From an uncultured Bacteroidales bacterium (lineage in GTDB: Bacteria > Bacteroidota > Bacteroidia > Bacteroidales > Muribaculaceae): a DNA stretch of 64,000 nucleotides. Location of the stretch: the NCBI GenBank assembly GCA_949289215.1, contig CASENC010000049.1, forward strand, positions 62,001 through 126,000, written 5' to 3'. This document shows, piece by piece, positions 61,491 through 64,000 of the stretch. The stretch's first letter is position 1; the number at the start of each line of letters is the position of its first letter. The notes under the pieces are model-generated. The model saw only the letters and a list, made by a program, of their open reading frames with translations. It was not told the origin of the DNA and made no database searches. The position numbers and the translations under genes were made by a program.

Positions 61491-63635
61491 ATGGATAAAA
61501 ACGCGATTATCGGAATGTTGCTGATGGGCGTGGTTATATTTGGCTTCATGTGGCTTAACCAGCCATCGGAAGCCGAACTTGCGCAACGCCGGGCAGCAGC
61601 CGAGCAGGCAGCTACCGAAGCTGCCATACGACAAGCCGAGGCCGGTGCCGCATTTGGCGTGACCGATACCGTGACGGCTGCCGAAATAGCAACGTTGAAG
61701 TCCACCGTGATGCAATTCGGCCGTACCGACGGTGAAGGAGAAAAAGCTGTTTACACGCTTGAAAACGGGGGCGTGTCGGTAAAATTGCAAAATGGAGAAT
61801 TGTCGGGTGACATTACACTTGACGGAGGCTCGATGGGCAGCCTTTCCGAGGCTCTTGCCGCCACGACTGCCAATGTGGCTTTCCATAACCGCCTTGTGGC
61901 CAAGGTGAGGACGTTGATAAACGATTACACACGTAACGGTTCGTTTGCCAATTTCCTTAATGGGCGCGATTCGACGTTGATGCTCGAAAATGAAATGCTG
62001 AAAGTGGAAGTGTCTTCGCTTGGCGGACAAATATCGAGTGTTATATTAAAGGACTATAACGACCACAAAGATTTTAATGTCGATGACGTAAATCCGGTTA
62101 AATTGTTTGATGCTTCGACCAATAGTTACAGCTTCATACTTAATACCAATTCACAACGTTTCGACACCAAGGATTTTTACTTTGTGCCGGTGCAGCTTAA
62201 CGACAGCACGGTGCTTATGCAACTCGACCTGGGTGGTGGCAGCAAGTTCGGTATTCGTTATACACTCCCGGCGGGACGCTATGACGTGGTTATGGAAGTG
62301 TTGCAAGAGAATATGGACAAGGTGATACCCACCAACATACCCAATCTTGATTTTGCTTGGAAGCAGAAGATGTCGCGCCACGAGTCGGGCCGTATGTTTG
62401 AAGAACGTAACAGTGGCTTGTATTTCAAGTATTCGGGCGGTGATGTCGATTACTTGAGCGAAACAAGCAACGATGACGAGCAAATGCAGGACAAACTGAA
62501 ATGGGTGGGTTTCAAGAACCAGTTCTTTTCAAGCATCTTGATTTGCAAGACTTATTTCAACGGCGGCAATTTCGAGAGCCACGTTATACCTACCGAAGAT
62601 CCCGACAATCGCAACTTCTTGAAGACGATGAGCATGGAAAGTTCGCTCGACTACAGTTCGACCAACCCCATGCCGGCACAGTTTAATTTCTACTTCGGCC
62701 CCAACCTTTATCCGTTGCTTTCTTCATACGACGAACTGGTTTCGCCCGACGAAGATTTGAAACTGACTAAGGTTATACCGCTCGGATGGCCGTTGTTCAG
62801 GTGGATTAATACTGGGTTCATCATTCCTGTGTTCAACTTCCTCGGCAGCTTTATCCCGAGTTATGGCTTGATAATACTTATCATGACCATTCTCATAAAG
62901 CTTATTTTGTGGCCGCTTGCACACAAGAGCTATAAGTCGCAGGCACGTATGCGTTTCCTTGCCCCCGACATAAAGGCTCTTAACGACAAGTATCCCGAAA
63001 AAGAACAAGCCATGCAGAAGCAGCAAAAAATGATGGAATTGTACCGTCAGGCCGGCGCCAATCCCATGAGTGGTTGTTTGCCGCTGCTGTTGCAAATGCC
63101 TATATTGGTGGCTATGTTCACATTCTTCCCTTCGTGTATCGAATTGCGCGGCCAGTCGTTCTTGTGGGTCAAGGATCTTTCGGCTCCTGATGCCATAGTA
63201 AGTTGGGATGCACAAATCCCGTTCATCACCAATTACTTTGGTAACCACATAAGTCTTTTCTGCTTGTTGATGACAGTTGTAAATATCATTTACGCACGCA
63301 TCAATATGCAGAACCAGGCAGGAAGCCAGTCGATGCCGGGCATGAAGATGATGGCATACCTGATGCCGGTTATGTTCCTTGTGTTCTTCAATAATTATGC
63401 GGCCGGTCTTAGTTACTATTACTTTGTATCGTTGCTCATCACCATTTTGCAGACCTATGGTTACCGTCACTTTGTGAGCGAAAGCAAGATGCGTGCAATG
63501 ATGGCCGAGGCTGCCCGCAAGCCAAAGAAGAAGAGTGGTTTCATGGCTCGCCTTGAAGAAGCTCAACGCCAGCAGCAAGCCATGCTTGCCGAGCAGCAAC
63601 GCCGCAAGAATAATAACAGTAAAGGCCGTCATTAA
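61491..63635 (+). CDS. yidC: Membrane protein insertase YidC
   Basis: This 714-residue insertase has an N-terminal anchor (AIIGMLLMGVVIFGFMWLNQ). A coiled-coil-like Ala-rich stretch (AELAQRRAAAEQAATEAAIR), a large periplasmic beta domain (about 80-410), and a C-terminal 60KD_IMP core with about five helices follow (YGLIILIMTILIKLILWPLA, QKMMELYRQAGANPMSGCLP, LLLQMPILVAMFTFFPS). A basic Gln-rich tail ends it (RKNNNSKGRH). It inserts proteins with the Sec/SRP route, and the SRP RNA gene lies 4 kb away. Confidence 0.96.
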   Translation: MDKNAIIGMLLMGVVIFGFMWLNQPSEAELAQRRAAAEQAATEAAIRQAEAGAAFGVTDTVTAAEIATLKSTVMQFGRTDGEGEKAVYTLENGGVSVKLQNGELSGDITLDGGSMGSLSEALAATTANVAFHNRLVAKVRTLINDYTRNGSFANFLNGRDSTLMLENEMLKVEVSSLGGQISSVILKDYNDHKDFNVDDVNPVKLFDASTNSYSFILNTNSQRFDTKDFYFVPVQLNDSTVLMQLDLGGGSKFGIRYTLPAGRYDVVMEVLQENMDKVIPTNIPNLDFAWKQKMSRHESGRMFEERNSGLYFKYSGGDVDYLSETSNDDEQMQDKLKWVGFKNQFFSSILICKTYFNGGNFESHVIPTEDPDNRNFLKTMSMESSLDYSSTNPMPAQFNFYFGPNLYPLLSSYDELVSPDEDLKLTKVIPLGWPLFRWINTGFIIPVFNFLGSFIPSYGLIILIMTILIKLILWPLAHKSYKSQARMRFLAPDIKALNDKYPEKEQAMQKQQKMMELYRQAGANPMSGCLPLLLQMPILVAMFTFFPSCIELRGQSFLWVKDLSAPDAIVSWDAQIPFITNYFGNHISLFCLLMTVVNIIYARINMQNQAGSQSMPGMKMMAYLMPVMFLVFFNNYAAGLSYYYFVSLLITILQTYGYRHFVSESKMRAMMAEAARKPKKKSGFMARLEEAQRQQQAMLAEQQRRKNNNSKGRH

Positions 63636-63691
63636 TTCCACCGACACTCCGTTATTTTATAGCTAAGAATTTAAACATATAAATATATATC

Positions 63692-64000
63692 ATGGCATTA
63701 GTAAACGAGCATTTTTTGAAGTTGAAGAGTAACTACCTCTTCTCGGATATTGCCAAAAGGGTTGAAAAATTCACGTCGGAAAATCCCGACAAAAAAATAA
63801 TACGCCTCGGCATAGGCGACGTGACTCGTCCGTTGCCACAGGCAAGCATCGAGGCCATGCACCGTGCGGTAGATGACCTTTCACGGTCGGAAACTTTTCA
63901 CGGCTACGGCCCTGAACAGGGATATGACTTCTTGCGCGAAGCTATCGTGGAACATGATTTTGCTCCGCGAGGGGTGAAATTGGCCGCCGATGAGGTGTTT
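63692..64000 (+). CDS. dapL: LL-diaminopimelate aminotransferase, N-terminal part only
   Basis: The first 103 residues of a fold-type I PLP enzyme are visible and run off the right edge. It opens [20 protein letters not shown] and continues [20 protein letters not shown] and [20 protein letters not shown], the DapL N-terminus. DapL makes LL-diaminopimelate for lysine and peptidoglycan. It follows yidC by 56 bp on the same strand. Confidence 0.93.
   Translation, partial: MALVNEHFLKLKSNYLFSDIAKRVEKFTSENPDKKIIRLGIGDVTRPLPQASIEAMHRAVDDLSRSETFHGYGPEQGYDFLREAIVEHDFAPRGVKLAADEVF

Overview
The window reads as a chromosomal segment of a gut Bacteroidales bacterium, most likely from the Muribaculaceae/Bacteroidaceae side of the order. 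The grounds are a SusC-type TonB receptor with a DUF6377-type regulator, TamL/TamB, a Bacteroidetes-style LptD, DUF4923 and DUF4491 proteins, a fused KorA, CTP synthase next to YidC, LL-diaminopimelate aminotransferase, and repeated promoters of the Bacteroidetes form TTG/TTTG-N19-21-TAnnTTTG with few Shine-Dalgarno sites. The species is an inference; no rRNA is present.

Layout. 1-2500: N-terminus of a SusC-like porin, its probable regulator, and upstream of the regulator a pair of 29-bp inverted repeats that look like recombination sites of a small invertible promoter. 2.5-9.6 kb: tamL-tamB. 9.8-16.3 kb: transglutaminase-like lipoprotein, trpS, inositol-monophosphatase-family enzyme, Lrp-type regulator, a GNAT enzyme and an HD hydrolase. 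16.4-18.2 kb: ilvE, a small exported protein with a sorting-domain-like end, and a DUF4491 membrane protein. 18.4-23.4 kb: an outer-membrane TonB-type receptor and a secreted GH2 glycosidase. 23.7-26.6 kb: korAB. 27-30.1 kb: DUF4923 protein, glycerate kinase, metallophosphoesterase.

30.3-38 kb is a fucose island: secreted GH29 alpha-fucosidase, cutC, then fucI, fucA, an FGGY kinase and fucP behind their own promoter and a ~245-nt leader. 38-42.5 kb: alpha/beta hydrolase, AraC regulator, RNase G, a 29-residue AURKAIP1/COX24-like protein and HU. 42.8-53.4 kb: queuosine-precursor transporter, YjjG-type nucleotidase, lptD, rnc-fabF-acpP, a lipoprotein, truA and speA. 53.5-54.7 kb: class II fructose-bisphosphate aldolase.

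54.7-57.7 kb is the one clearly accessory stretch. It is AT-rich and holds eroded DNA with REP-like palindromes, a two-gene module (XRE-type regulator plus an unrecognised protein with two CxxC pairs and a weakly CoiA-like N-terminus), and an internally deleted IS4-family copy with both terminal inverted repeats. It ends against tRNA-Pro(GGG), tRNA-Thr(UGT) and the SRP RNA gene. 58-64 kb: bioB, a RelE/ParE-type toxin-antitoxin pair, pyrG-yidC and the start of dapL.

The best candidates for something undescribed are the putative invertible promoter at 2269-2479, the two-gene AT-rich module at 55.6-56.9 kb, and a possible small RNA with overlapping opposed promoters upstream of acpP. All similarity calls come from reading the sequence; no database search was run.
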